From contig NZ_CP059322.2 in NCBI RefSeq assembly GCF_013694245.2, positions 2,786,001 through 2,850,000 on the forward strand: DNA of 64,000 nucleotides. Direction: 5' to 3'. Positions within the stretch are counted from its first letter, which is position 1. Every line of letters starts with the position of its first letter. Of the stretch, positions 39,280-50,828 are shown piece after piece. A program made the position numbers and the translations under genes. Origin of the DNA: Micromonospora ferruginea. GTDB lineage: Bacteria; Actinomycetota; Actinomycetes; Mycobacteriales; Micromonosporaceae. The notes beneath the pieces were generated by a model. That model was not told where the DNA came from. It ran no database searches and saw nothing but the letters and a program-made list of their open reading frames with translations.

Positions 39280-42200
39280 CGCGCGTCCTCCAGGCCGGCG
39301 TCGGTGATGTGCAGGCGCAGCTCGCTGAAGTAGCGGCGGCCCGCGCCGTCGGGCACCCAGGCCTGCTCCGGGGCGGGCAGCATCTCGCTGACCGTGAGCG
39401 AGACCCCGTCACCGCCGTCGACGCGCGCGGCCCGCACCAGTGCGCAGAGCATGGTGGCGAACCCGGGCGCGGCCAGGTCCACGAAACACGGCTTGGTCTC
39501 GGTGCCCAGCTTGACGTAGACCTGCTCGGGCAGGCCGAGCCGGCGGCGCCAGGCCCGTACGGCCAGGAACCGCTGCCGCTCACCGGTGGCGGTGGCCAGG
39601 CCGCTCTCCCCCACCGTGGTACGCCAGGTCTGCCGGGCGACCACCAGCTTGTCCACCGTGATCCGGGGCGTGTAGGGCGCGGCGGCGACCAGCTTGAAGC
39701 CGTCCACCGCGTGCGCGCTGAACGCCTCGGCGAAGATCTCGGCGAGCGGCCAGCGCTGCCCGTCCGAGGCGGTGGCGACCAGCGTCCCGTCGACCTCGTC
39801 GACGGTGAGGTCCACCGTGGGCAGCACCCGGTCCGGGTCGGCGCCGGGCGCGTCGAGGAAGGCGAGCTGCCGGTCGGTCGGGCCGGTCAGCGACTCGGCG
39901 GTGCGGCTGGTCCGGCGCGGCCAGTCGGCCGGGAACAGCAGCCGGACCCGCCGCTCGCCCAGGTCGGCGGCGAGCGCCTCGCACAGCCGTTCCACCTGCG
40001 GGTGCGACGGGGTGAACACCGCACAGTCGAACGACGACCAGGCGGCGTGCAGCTCGCCGAGCACCACGGTGTAGTCACCGCGCCGCAGCGCCGCCGCGTC
40101 GGTGGCGCAGATCTGCAGGTCGGGGCTGTGCATGGCGGCGTTGGACCAGTTCGGCCGGGTGCCCGGGAAGACCGCGTCGATCCGCTCGGCCAGGTCGGCC
40201 GCGCGCAGCTCGACCCCGGTCGCCCCGGCGGGCAGCGTGTCCAGGCCGAACAGGCCGGCCCAGCGGCCCGCGAAGTCGGCCGCGACCGCGTCGACCGGCC
40301 GCTCCCCGTCGCCCCAGAACAGGCCCTGGGCCAGGAACCACAGGTCGGCCAGCGCCACCGGGCCGCCGGCCTCGGCGCGCAGCTCGTCGTAGAGGCCGCG
40401 CAGCACGTCCAGGTAGGCCTCGGCGAGCGCGTTGGCCAGCCAGCGGGCGGCGCGCAGCAGCACGTCCAGCGGGGCGGCCAGCTCGGCCAGCAGCGGGGCG
40501 CCGAAGACCACGTCGAGGTCGCGGGCGGTGTCCTCGTAGCAGATGGTGCGGCCGGCGTACATCTGGCCGGCGCGGCGCACCGCGGGCACGCCGGTCAGCT
40601 CGGTGAACGTGGCGTCGAGGGCGTCCAGCGCGGCCCGCAGCGACACCGGGTCGCCGGCCGCGGCGGCCACCGCGTCGCGGGCGGTCCGCAGCCGGTCGAA
40701 GCCGGCCCGGGCGGCGGCGCGGGCCGGCTCGTCGCCGATCGCCGCGATCCGCTCGGCCAGCACCCGCTCGGCGTCCGGGCTCACCGGCAGCGCCGCGTCC
40801 CAGGTCACCAGCTCCCGCTCCACCAGCCGGTCGAGCAGCGCGTAGCCGTCCTCCGGCCGGCGCAGGCCGATCGCCGGGTCGGCGACCAGGTCGGCGGCGG
40901 TGCGGTGGCCGTCGGCGGCCCGCAGCAGCGCGGCCTCCACCGGGGTCAGGGTCAGCGGCGGGCGGCCGGGCCGCAGCACGGCCCGGTCCCGGATCGCCAG
41001 GTGGGGCCGCAGCGTCGGCGGCCACCAGCGGCGGACCGCGAGGTCCGCGCCGACCCGGTCGGCGTACGCGGCGAGCGCCCAGGACTCGAACCACACCCAG
41101 CGCCGCCGGGTCAGCCGGTCACCAGGGTTGACCAGGGCAACCTCCGGCTGGTCGGGATCGACGGCGACCCAGCAGGCCGGGCCGAAGAAGCCGACCGTCT
41201 CGTTCTTGCCGCAGTAGCGCTGCCAGTACTTCAGCAGCGCCCGCTCCCGGTCGCGCCGGCGCACGTTGCGGGGCGCGTCGGCCCCGCCGCGCACCAGCCC
41301 GTCCAGCGCGACCAGGGCGCCCCGGTTCTGCCAGGTGACCGCCTCGCGCAGCAGCGGGTCGGCGGCCAGCGCGCCGAGCCGCTCGGCGCCGGCGCGTACC
41401 GCCTCGTCGAATTCCTTCTCGAAGCGGTCCTCACCGGTGCCGGTGTCGAGCAGTTCGTCGGCGGCCGCCGCGGCCCGCGGTGCGGTCAGCAGCTCCAGCC
41501 CGTCGGCGGGGAAGCCGGTGGTCCGCAGCATCGCGTCGCGCCACACCGACCAGCCGGTGTCGCCGAGTGGCACCCGGTGCGCACCGCCGGCGGTCCCGCG
41601 GCCGGCGGCGCGCACCGGGGCCGGACCCGCGCCCGGTCTCGCGGCACGGGTGGTCGGGGCGCCGGGCGCGGCGGTCGCGGCCCCCGGCGTCGTCGCGGCC
41701 CCCGGCGTCGTCGCGGCCCCCGGCGTCGTCGCGGCCCCCGGCGTCGTCGCGGCGGCCGGCGTGGTCGCGGCGGCCGGCGTGGCGGCCAGGTCGGCCCGGA
41801 TCAGCGCGGCCAGCTCGGTGAGCCGGTCGTGCAGGAAGAAGTGGCCGCCGTCCAGCTCGTGCAGGGTGAACCCGGCGGCGGTGTGCTCGGCCCAGGCCGC
41901 GTTCTGCTCGCGGGTGACCGCCCGGTCCCGGTCGCCGGCGAACGCGACGATCGGCACCGGCAGCGGCTCGCCGGGGACGTAGCGGTAGTCGTCCACCCGA
42001 CCGAAGTCGGCGCGCAGCAACGGCAGCAGCAGCTCCACCAGCTCCGGGTGCTCCAGCAGCTCGGCCGGGAGGCCGCCGCCGTCGCCGAGGCGGCGTAGCA
42101 GCTCCTCGTCGCCGGCCCGGGACAGCCCGTCGAAGAGCCCGGGCGCGGCGACGTGCGGGGCGCGGGCGCCGCCGACGTAGAGGCGCAGCGGCAGCGGTCG

Positions 42201-42499
42201 GCCGGTGCGGCGCAGCTCCCGCACCACCTCGAAGCCGAGGCGCCCGCCCATCGAGTGGCCGTAGATCGCGTACGGGCGGTCGGCCCGGGAGGCGATGGCG
42301 TCGGCCACGTCGGCGACGGCGAAGCGCGGGTCCTCGGTGATCCGGTTCTCCCGGCCGGGCAACTGCACCGGCAGCACCTCGACGTCCGGGTCGAACGCGG
42401 CCGGCCAGCGCCGGAACGCGCTGGCGCCCGCGCCGGCGTAGGGCAGGCAGAACAACCGCACCGGCGCCTCGGGGCGGCTTCCGGTGGAGACGAACCAGT

Positions 42500-42503
<4 letters not shown>
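39276..42503 (-). CDS. type II thioesterase fused to a LanB-type domain
   Basis: A 1075-residue fusion. Residues 1-240 are a type II thioesterase: FCLPYAGAGASAF, GHSMGG with Ser84, an Asp near 191 and DGGHFFLH with His221. Residues 241-305 are a flexible Ala-Thr-Pro-Gly linker built from tandem units. Residues 310-1070 are a LanB N-terminal-type domain paralogous to the next gene, sharing VPLG-TGWSVWRD, KYWQRYCGKNETVGFFGP and SELRLHITD. No elimination domain is present. The thioesterase could edit mis-primed carriers while the LanB part uses aminoacyl-tRNA; this division of labour is inference. GTG start at 42503 overlaps the upstream stop (GTGA). Confidence 0.82.
41674..41781. repeat. 18-nt tandem repeat encoding the TE-LanB linker
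   Basis: Six head-to-tail 18-nt units begin at 41674, 41692, 41710, 41728, 41746 and 41764, of the form GTCGCGGCCCCCGGCGTC on the plus strand; the last two carry a GGC/GTG variant. In frame they encode a six-residue Ala-Ala-Thr-Thr-Pro-Gly period. Copy number is likely to vary between strains. Confidence 0.9.
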
Positions 42504-45967
<3,464 letters not shown>

Positions 45968-45968
45968 G

Positions 45969-46028
45969 TCAGGAAGCGGGTTGCGCTCCACAAACGGCAG
46001 GCACGCAGCAATCGACGAATGTGACCAT
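45969..46028 (-). CDS. 19-residue Cys-rich leader ORF
   Basis: ATG at 46028 with a very strong purine run (GGGGGGGA) three bases upstream opens a 19-codon ORF, MVTFVDCCVPAVCGAQPAS, ending in TGA at 45969-45971. One base separates its stop from the ATG of the first biosynthetic gene, so the two should be translationally coupled. It contains Cys-Cys and a third Cys. It may be a cysteine-sensing leader peptide like the short Cys-tract upstream ORFs described in mycobacteria, or a tiny substrate peptide. Translation is inferred from the ribosome site alone. Confidence 0.5.
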   Translation of the reverse strand: MVTFVDCCVPAVCGAQPAS

Positions 46029-46293
46029 TGATCCCCCCCAGGACTTCACATTGGAAGCAGAATAAGGCTCAATCTCTCGACCGGAAGAGCATCGATCCGG
46101 GTCAAGCCGAAGGTGGGAGGGCCCCTGGTACCCGGGACGGAGGATTTCGTCCGATCATCCCTCTAGCGCGTAGACGATTTACCGCGTAGGTGGCTACTGG
46201 CGAGTTATTTTACGGTGAAAATACTTTCGGGCCGTCAAATCTTCGCGTGACGGCCTTCGCTCGGCAGCTCGACCCGGATCGCGGGGAGCCTGC
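46029..46293 (-). promoter_or_regulatory. AT-rich control region of the biosynthetic operon
   Basis: This stretch is markedly AT-richer than its surroundings, especially 46170-46245. It separates the operon from the convergent-oriented DUF2267 stop. On the minus strand TTGACG (46238-46233) is a possible -35, but the best -10 (TAAAAT, 46212-46207) is 20 nt away, so no single promoter can be named. No regulator gene belongs to the cluster inside the window. Confidence 0.4.
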
Positions 46294-46689
46294 TCAGACA
46301 TCGTACGGCGGACGCGGAACCGGGTCCACCATCGCGTCGAAGCCGCGGGGAAGCTGCGCCACGAGATCCTGGAACTCGCCGACCGTGACCGTCTCGCGCA
46401 ACGTGGCGAGCACCGCCCGCGCGCCCACCTCGGCGACCGCCGGATCCACCGCGGCCCGCTCGGCGACCCGGTAGAGGAAGTCCACCGCGGCGCCGGTCAC
46501 CCCGGCCCGGTCCGGCGCCGACAGGTAGCCGCCCACGTCGTCCGGCAACTGGGCGGCGAGGTCGGCCGACTCGTCGGCGGTGATCCGCTCGGCGAGGGTC
46601 TGCAACACCGCCCGGGAGATCGTCGCGGCGTCGTCCGTGGGCAACTCGGCCCGACGCGCCACCGCGTCGACGAACAGGGGAAACCGCAT
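46294..46689 (-). CDS. DUF2267 protein
   Basis: A 131-residue helical protein with the DUF2267 repeat pattern: FVDAVARRAELP, RAVLQTLAERITADESADLAAQLPDDVGGYL, then VGARAVLATLRETVTVGEFQDLVAQLPRGFDAM. The two 'tLaerit..EaadLaaQLP' halves are diagnostic. The family is uncharacterised; members often occur with stress or CBS proteins. ATG at 46689. The C-rich tract upstream replaces any clear promoter. Confidence 0.88.
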   Translation of the reverse strand: MRFPLFVDAVARRAELPTDDAATISRAVLQTLAERITADESADLAAQLPDDVGGYLSAPDRAGVTGAAVDFLYRVAERAAVDPAVAEVGARAVLATLRETVTVGEFQDLVAQLPRGFDAMVDPVPRPPYDV

Positions 46690-46749
46690 GCCGCCCCTCC
46701 CCTCGCCACCGACCCCGCGACCCCGTGCCGCCCGCCGGCCCCGCGACTA

Positions 46750-46809
46750 CCCACCCCCACCCCCACCAAACACCCCCACCCTCACCCCCACCCTCCCCAC
46801 CCACACCCC
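46750..46809. repeat. C-rich polypyrimidine tract
   Basis: About 60 nt of CCCAC/CCCCA repeats with almost no G on the plus strand; the minus strand therefore has many G-tracts able to form a G-quadruplex. It lies between the DUF2267 start and the stop of the DinB-type gene. Confidence 0.7.
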
Positions 46810-47513
46810 TCTCCGCGCCGATCTTGCACTTCCTGCCCCGGCAAAAGCGACCAATGTGACGTCTCGAGGGCACAAACTGCAAGATCGCCGCGGAGAGGGA
46901 GGGAGGGAGGGAGGGAGGGGTCAGCCGCTGAGGGGGCGGCTCGCCACTGCCAGGTGTGGCGGTGGGGGCGGTGGGGCAGGTCGGCGCGGCCTACGCACCA
47001 GCGCAGCGCGGTCCACGGGTCCACGTCGGCCAGACTGGGCGCCACCTCGGGGAAGAGTCGCGCCACCACCCGTTCGCAGACCGGGCGGGGCGGGTCCATC
47101 GCCGTGCCGAGGCCGGCGGCGATGTCCTCGCCGTGCAGCAGCACCTCGGCCACGCCCATCGCGGCGAACCCGGCCGGATCGGCCTGGCCGGACGGGTGGA
47201 ACGCCCGGACCCCGGCCGGGGTGCCGCGCACCGCCAGGGCGAGCAGCCCGGCCGCGCAGGTCACGCACTCGACCATCTCGACCGGCGAGGCGTCCGGCTC
47301 GACCACGGCGGCAAGACGGACGAAGCGGTCGGCCGGGCGCGACACCACCTGCGCGGCGTAGGACAGCAGCGTGTCGGCCAGATGCTCGGCCGTCCGCCGA
47401 CAGTCCCAGTCCAGCCCGCCGGCGCGGCGGGACCAGTCCGCCCCGGTCACCGGCCCCAGCGCCGCGGCCACGCACGCGGCCGCCCGGTCGAGGTCGTCGG
47501 CGGTGACCGTCAT
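46782..47513 (-). CDS. mycothiol-dependent maleylpyruvate isomerase-type (DinB) protein
   Basis: A 243-residue protein starting MTVTADDLDRAAACVAAAL. The N-terminal DinB-like bundle has WDCRRTAEHLADTLLSYAAQ (His ligand) and later GVAEVLLHGEDIAAGL, typical of actinobacterial MDMPI_N enzymes, then a small C-terminal domain ending HTWQWRA. The frame then passes through the G-tract and inverted repeat and adds about 40 odd residues (LPPSLPLRGDLAVCALETSH) before stopping at 46782. In the next frame a stop occurs at once (46921), so the normal C-terminus may have been displaced by repeat insertion or a small frameshift. Confidence 0.75.
   Translation of the reverse strand: MTVTADDLDRAAACVAAALGPVTGADWSRRAGGLDWDCRRTAEHLADTLLSYAAQVVSRPADRFVRLAAVVEPDASPVEMVECVTCAAGLLALAVRGTPAGVRAFHPSGQADPAGFAAMGVAEVLLHGEDIAAGLGTAMDPPRPVCERVVARLFPEVAPSLADVDPWTALRWCVGRADLPHRPHRHTWQWRAAPSAADPSLPPSLPLRGDLAVCALETSHWSLLPGQEVQDRRGEGCGWGGWG
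46809..46897. repeat. 20-bp inverted repeat around a 49-nt loop
   Basis: Arms at 46809-46828 (CTCTCCGCGCCGATCTTGCA) and 46878-46897 pair at 19 of 20 positions. The loop is AT-richer. The C-rich tract lies on one side and GGGA tracts on the other. The inner GATCTTGCA/TGCAAGATC pairing looks like a dispersed element rather than a simple terminator. Confidence 0.75.
46897..46920 (+). repeat. (GGGA)n tract, potential G-quadruplex
   Basis: Six consecutive G-runs of three or four separated by single A residues. This is a textbook G4-forming pattern on the plus strand. It lies inside the 3' part of the DinB-type coding frame. Confidence 0.75.
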
Positions 47514-47610
47514 CGTGTCCTCCCCCGGGTCGGCTCGCGCCCCATCCTGCCCGAGCCGCCCGCGTCCCGTCGCCCCCGACGAGTCGGACCGGGTGGGTAG
47601 CATCCGCGAC

Positions 47611-49791
47611 ATGGCCCCCGTCACCCATCCCGGCGCCTGCCCCCTGGACTGCCCCGACACCTGCGTCTGGCAGCTCACCGTCGACGACGGCCGGGCCGTG
47701 GCGTTGCGCGGCGACCGCGACCACCCGTTCACCCGGGGCGCGCTCTGCGGCAAGGTCAACCGCTACCTCGACGCGGTCAACGGCCCGGACCGGCTCACCA
47801 CGCCCTGGATCCGCACCGGTCCGAAGGGCGCCGGGCGGGTGGCGTACCGGCCGGCGAGCTGGGCGGAGGCCGTCGACCGGGTGGCCGCCGGGCTGCGGGC
47901 GAGCATCGACCGGGACGGCCCGGAGTCGGTGCTGCCCTACTACTTCGCCGGCACCATGGGGCTCGTCCAGGGCTGGACCATGGGGCCACGACTCTTCGCC
48001 CACCTGGGCGCGTCCCGGTTGGACACCACCATCTGCACGGCGGCGGCGAACGCGGCGACGCGCTCGATGTACGGGCGGTCGGTGGGCTTCGAGCCGGAGT
48101 CGATCGTCGAGGCCCGACTGATCGTGCTCTGGGGCTCGAACCCGCTCGTCACCAACCTGCACCAGTGGCCGTTCGTGCAGCAGGCCCGCGAGCACGGCGC
48201 GTACGTGGTGACGATCGACCCGCTGCGCACCGACACCGCGGCCCGCAGCGACGAGCACGTCGCGCCGCTGCCCGGCACCGACGCGGCGCTCGCCCTCGGG
48301 CTGATGCGGCACGTGCGCGACGCCGGGGCCGCCGACGAGCCGTGGTTGGCCGCGCACACCGTGGGCTGGGCCGAGCTGGCCGCCCGGCTCGACGAGTGGC
48401 CGGTGGAGCGGGCCGCCGCCGAGTGCGGCCTGCCGGTCGAGGTGCTACGCCGGCTCGGCGACCGGATCGCCACCACCCGACCCACCGCGATCCGCGTCGG
48501 GCTCGGCCTGCAACGGCACTCCGGCGCCGGGCAGGCGATCCGGGCGATCTGCGCGCTGCCGCTGCTCACCGGCGACTTCCGGTATCCCGGCGGCGGCGCG
48601 TTGGTGACCACCAGCGGGCACCACCCGGTCGACAACGGCCCGGTGATCCGGCCGGCGGGTATGCCGGCGCCGCCGGCCCGGTCGCTGAACATGAGCCGGC
48701 TCGCCGCCGTCCTCACCGGGGAGGCCGACCCGCCGGTGACCTCGCTCGTGGTGTTCAACGCCAACCCTGCCGCCACCGCGCCGGACCAGACCCGGCTGCT
48801 CGCCGGCCTGCGCCGCGCCGACCTGTTCACCGTGGTGCTGGAGCAGCGCTGGACCGACACCTGCGACCACGCCGACGTGGTGCTGCCGGCCACCATGCAG
48901 CCCGAGCACCTGGACCTGCAGACGTCCTACGGGCACCACTACACGACGCTGAACCTGCCGGTCACCCGCGCGCCCGGCGAGGCGCTGCCGAACACCGAGA
49001 TCTTCCGCCGGATCGCCGCCGCGCTCGGCGTCGACCATCCGGCGTTCCGGGACAGCGACGAGGACCTGGCCCGGCAGTTGCTGGCCGGCACGCCGATCAC
49101 CTTCGAGGAGTTGCGCGAGCGCACGTACGCCCGGCTCACCGGCGTGCCGGTCGGCTCGGCGCCGTTCGCCGACGGCGGCTTCCCCACCCCGGACGGGCGG
49201 GCCCGGCTGCACGACCCGGCGCTGGCCCGGCTCGGGGTGGATCCGCTGCCCGGCTACACGCCGCCGGTCGAGGCGGCGGACGCGGACCTGGCCCACCGGT
49301 TCCCGCTGCTGCTGCTCGCCCCGGCGGGCCGGTACCTGATGAACTCGACGTTCGCCTCGCTGCCCTGGCACGCCCGCCGCGCCGGCCCGCCCCGCGTGCA
49401 CCTGCACCCGGTCGACGCGGCGGCGCGCGGGCTGGCCGACGGCGACGCGGTGCGGGTGCGCAACGACCGGGGCGCGTTCCTCGCCGCGGTCGCGGTGGAC
49501 GAGGCGACCCGGCCGGGGCTGGCGTTCACCTACAAGGCCTACTGGGCCCGGTCGAGCCCCGGCCGGTCCACGGTCAACGCGGTGACCGCGGTCCGCGACG
49601 CGGACCTGGGCGGGGCGCCGACGTTCCACGACTGCCGTGTCGAGGTGGAGCCGGTGCCGGCCGAACTGCTGGCCACCGAGCCCCCCGCCGACCATCCGGC
49701 CACGCCCGCCACCGAACACCCCACCGGACCGGCCACCGGGCACCCCGCCGCGCCGGTCACGGCCGCCGGCACCGCTGCGCCACGCCGCTGA
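47611..49791 (+). CDS. molybdopterin-dependent oxidoreductase
   Basis: A 726-residue DMSO-reductase-superfamily protein. The N-terminal [4Fe-4S] ligands are Cys10, Cys14, Cys18 (ACPLDCPDTC) and Cys46 (GALCGK). Molybdopterin-binding blocks follow: YYFAGTMGLVQGW, VLWGSNPLVTNLHQ, TIDPLRTDTAARSD and PGTDAALALGLM; the C-terminal dinucleotide domain contains LAPAGRYLMNSTFASLPWH. There is no Tat signal, so it is cytosolic. The electron acceptor and substrate are unknown; relatives include formate dehydrogenase-like and assimilatory enzymes. The last 45 residues are a low-complexity Pro/Thr/Ala tail. ATG at 47611, divergent from the DinB gene. Confidence 0.87.
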   Translation: MAPVTHPGACPLDCPDTCVWQLTVDDGRAVALRGDRDHPFTRGALCGKVNRYLDAVNGPDRLTTPWIRTGPKGAGRVAYRPASWAEAVDRVAAGLRASIDRDGPESVLPYYFAGTMGLVQGWTMGPRLFAHLGASRLDTTICTAAANAATRSMYGRSVGFEPESIVEARLIVLWGSNPLVTNLHQWPFVQQAREHGAYVVTIDPLRTDTAARSDEHVAPLPGTDAALALGLMRHVRDAGAADEPWLAAHTVGWAELAARLDEWPVERAAAECGLPVEVLRRLGDRIATTRPTAIRVGLGLQRHSGAGQAIRAICALPLLTGDFRYPGGGALVTTSGHHPVDNGPVIRPAGMPAPPARSLNMSRLAAVLTGEADPPVTSLVVFNANPAATAPDQTRLLAGLRRADLFTVVLEQRWTDTCDHADVVLPATMQPEHLDLQTSYGHHYTTLNLPVTRAPGEALPNTEIFRRIAAALGVDHPAFRDSDEDLARQLLAGTPITFEELRERTYARLTGVPVGSAPFADGGFPTPDGRARLHDPALARLGVDPLPGYTPPVEAADADLAHRFPLLLLAPAGRYLMNSTFASLPWHARRAGPPRVHLHPVDAAARGLADGDAVRVRNDRGAFLAAVAVDEATRPGLAFTYKAYWARSSPGRSTVNAVTAVRDADLGGAPTFHDCRVEVEPVPAELLATEPPADHPATPATEHPTGPATGHPAAPVTAAGTAAPRR

Positions 49792-50098
49792 GCCGGACCC
49801 GCCGCTGAGCCGGACCCGGGCTGAGACCCAGGGCTGAGCCGGCCCCGGCCGAGACCGGCGCTGACGGCGGGCCGGCCGCTCCACCGGCGACGACCGGGAG
49901 AGGGCGATCCTGGCCACCGCCGAACGGCAGGCCAGACCGGCACTGAGCCGGGAACCGGGACCAACGGCCCGGGCGACCGGTGCGTGGGCCCCTGCTCGAC
50001 GCGGCCACCGCCGCCTAGCGTCGGAGACGGTAGCTCCGGGTCGCGGCGCGGCGTCAGACGCGCCGACCCGGAGGGGACGCCGGGACGAGGAGGACGCC
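49792..50098. other. 307-nt intergenic region with a short tandem repeat
   Basis: A 17-nt direct duplication (49784-49800 and 49801-49817, GCCGCTGAGCCGGACCC) spans the oxidoreductase stop codon, followed by degenerate GCTGAGCCGG copies to about 49870. The rest is GC-rich with no credible coding frame. The promoter of the CBS-BON gene presumably lies near its end, but no consensus was seen; GGAGG-type purines precede 50099. Confidence 0.5.
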
Positions 50099-50803
50099 AT
50101 GCGGACGTGGCAGGTGCGGGACGTGATGACCACCGACGTGGCGTCGGTGCGGGAGGGCACGGCGTACCGGGAGATCGTGGACGTGCTGACCGGCCGGCGG
50201 GTGACGGCGGCGCCGGTGGTGGACGGCGCCCGTCGGGTCCTCGGGGTGGTCTCCGAGGCGGACCTGATGTACAAGGTGGAGCTGTCCGGGCAGCCGCGCG
50301 AGCGGCACCTCCGGCCCGACCGGCACCGCCGGGAGGCGCGGGCGAAGGCCGGCGCGACGCTGGCGGCCGACCTGATGACCGCTCCTCCGGTGACCGTGAC
50401 GCCGGACGCCACGCTCGTCGAGGCGGCCCGGCTGATGGACTCGCGCGCCGTGAAGCGGCTGCCGGTGGTCGACGACCTGGGCCGGCTGGTCGGCATCGTG
50501 ACCCGCGGCGACCTGCTGAAGGTGCACCTGCGCCCGGACGCGGACATCCGCCGGGACGTGGTCGACGAGGTGCTGCGGCGCACGCTCGGCGTGCGGGACG
50601 GCGTGGTGGACGTGACCGTGCACGGCGGCGTGGTGACGCTCACCGGTCAACTGGAGCGCTGGTCCACGGTCCACCTGGCGTTGCGGCTGACCCGGCAGGT
50701 CAGCGGCGTGGTCGAGGTGGTCGACGCGCTCGGCTACGCGGTCGACGACGCGCCGAACTCGGCGTTGCGGCTGGGCGGCGGCATGCCGGCCGGCATCGCC
50801 TGA
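50099..50803 (+). CDS. tandem CBS domain and BON domain protein
   Basis: A 234-residue protein. Two CBS repeats (MRTWQVRDVMTTDVASVREG with VVDGARRVLGVVSEADLM, then AADLMTAPPVTVTPDATLVEAARLMDSRAVKRLPVVDDLGRLVGIVTRGDLL) form a Bateman module for adenine nucleotides. A C-terminal BON domain (VVDEVLRRTLGV, DVTVHGGVVTLTGQLE, VVEVVDAL) follows. This layout resembles dormancy/stress proteins of actinobacteria. The ligand is unknown. ATG at 50099. Confidence 0.92.
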   Translation: MRTWQVRDVMTTDVASVREGTAYREIVDVLTGRRVTAAPVVDGARRVLGVVSEADLMYKVELSGQPRERHLRPDRHRREARAKAGATLAADLMTAPPVTVTPDATLVEAARLMDSRAVKRLPVVDDLGRLVGIVTRGDLLKVHLRPDADIRRDVVDEVLRRTLGVRDGVVDVTVHGGVVTLTGQLERWSTVHLALRLTRQVSGVVEVVDALGYAVDDAPNSALRLGGGMPAGIA

Positions 50804-50828
50804 GCCGCGCCGCCTCGCGCCGGCCCGC

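Noticed and set aside
41674..41781. Regular repeats considered as a CRISPR array
   Set aside because: The units are 18 nt, contiguous, without spacers, and in frame as a protein linker.
46190..46474. Plus-strand small ORF considered as a RiPP precursor for the LanB-type proteins
   Set aside because: It runs antisense through the DUF2267 gene, has no convincing ribosome site, and its C-terminal composition is that of a shadow frame.
46921..48357. A minus-strand frame of 478 codons over the oxidoreductase and DinB genes
   Set aside because: It is a shifted frame of the DinB-type gene and antisense to the oxidoreductase; only its stop at 46921 is of interest.
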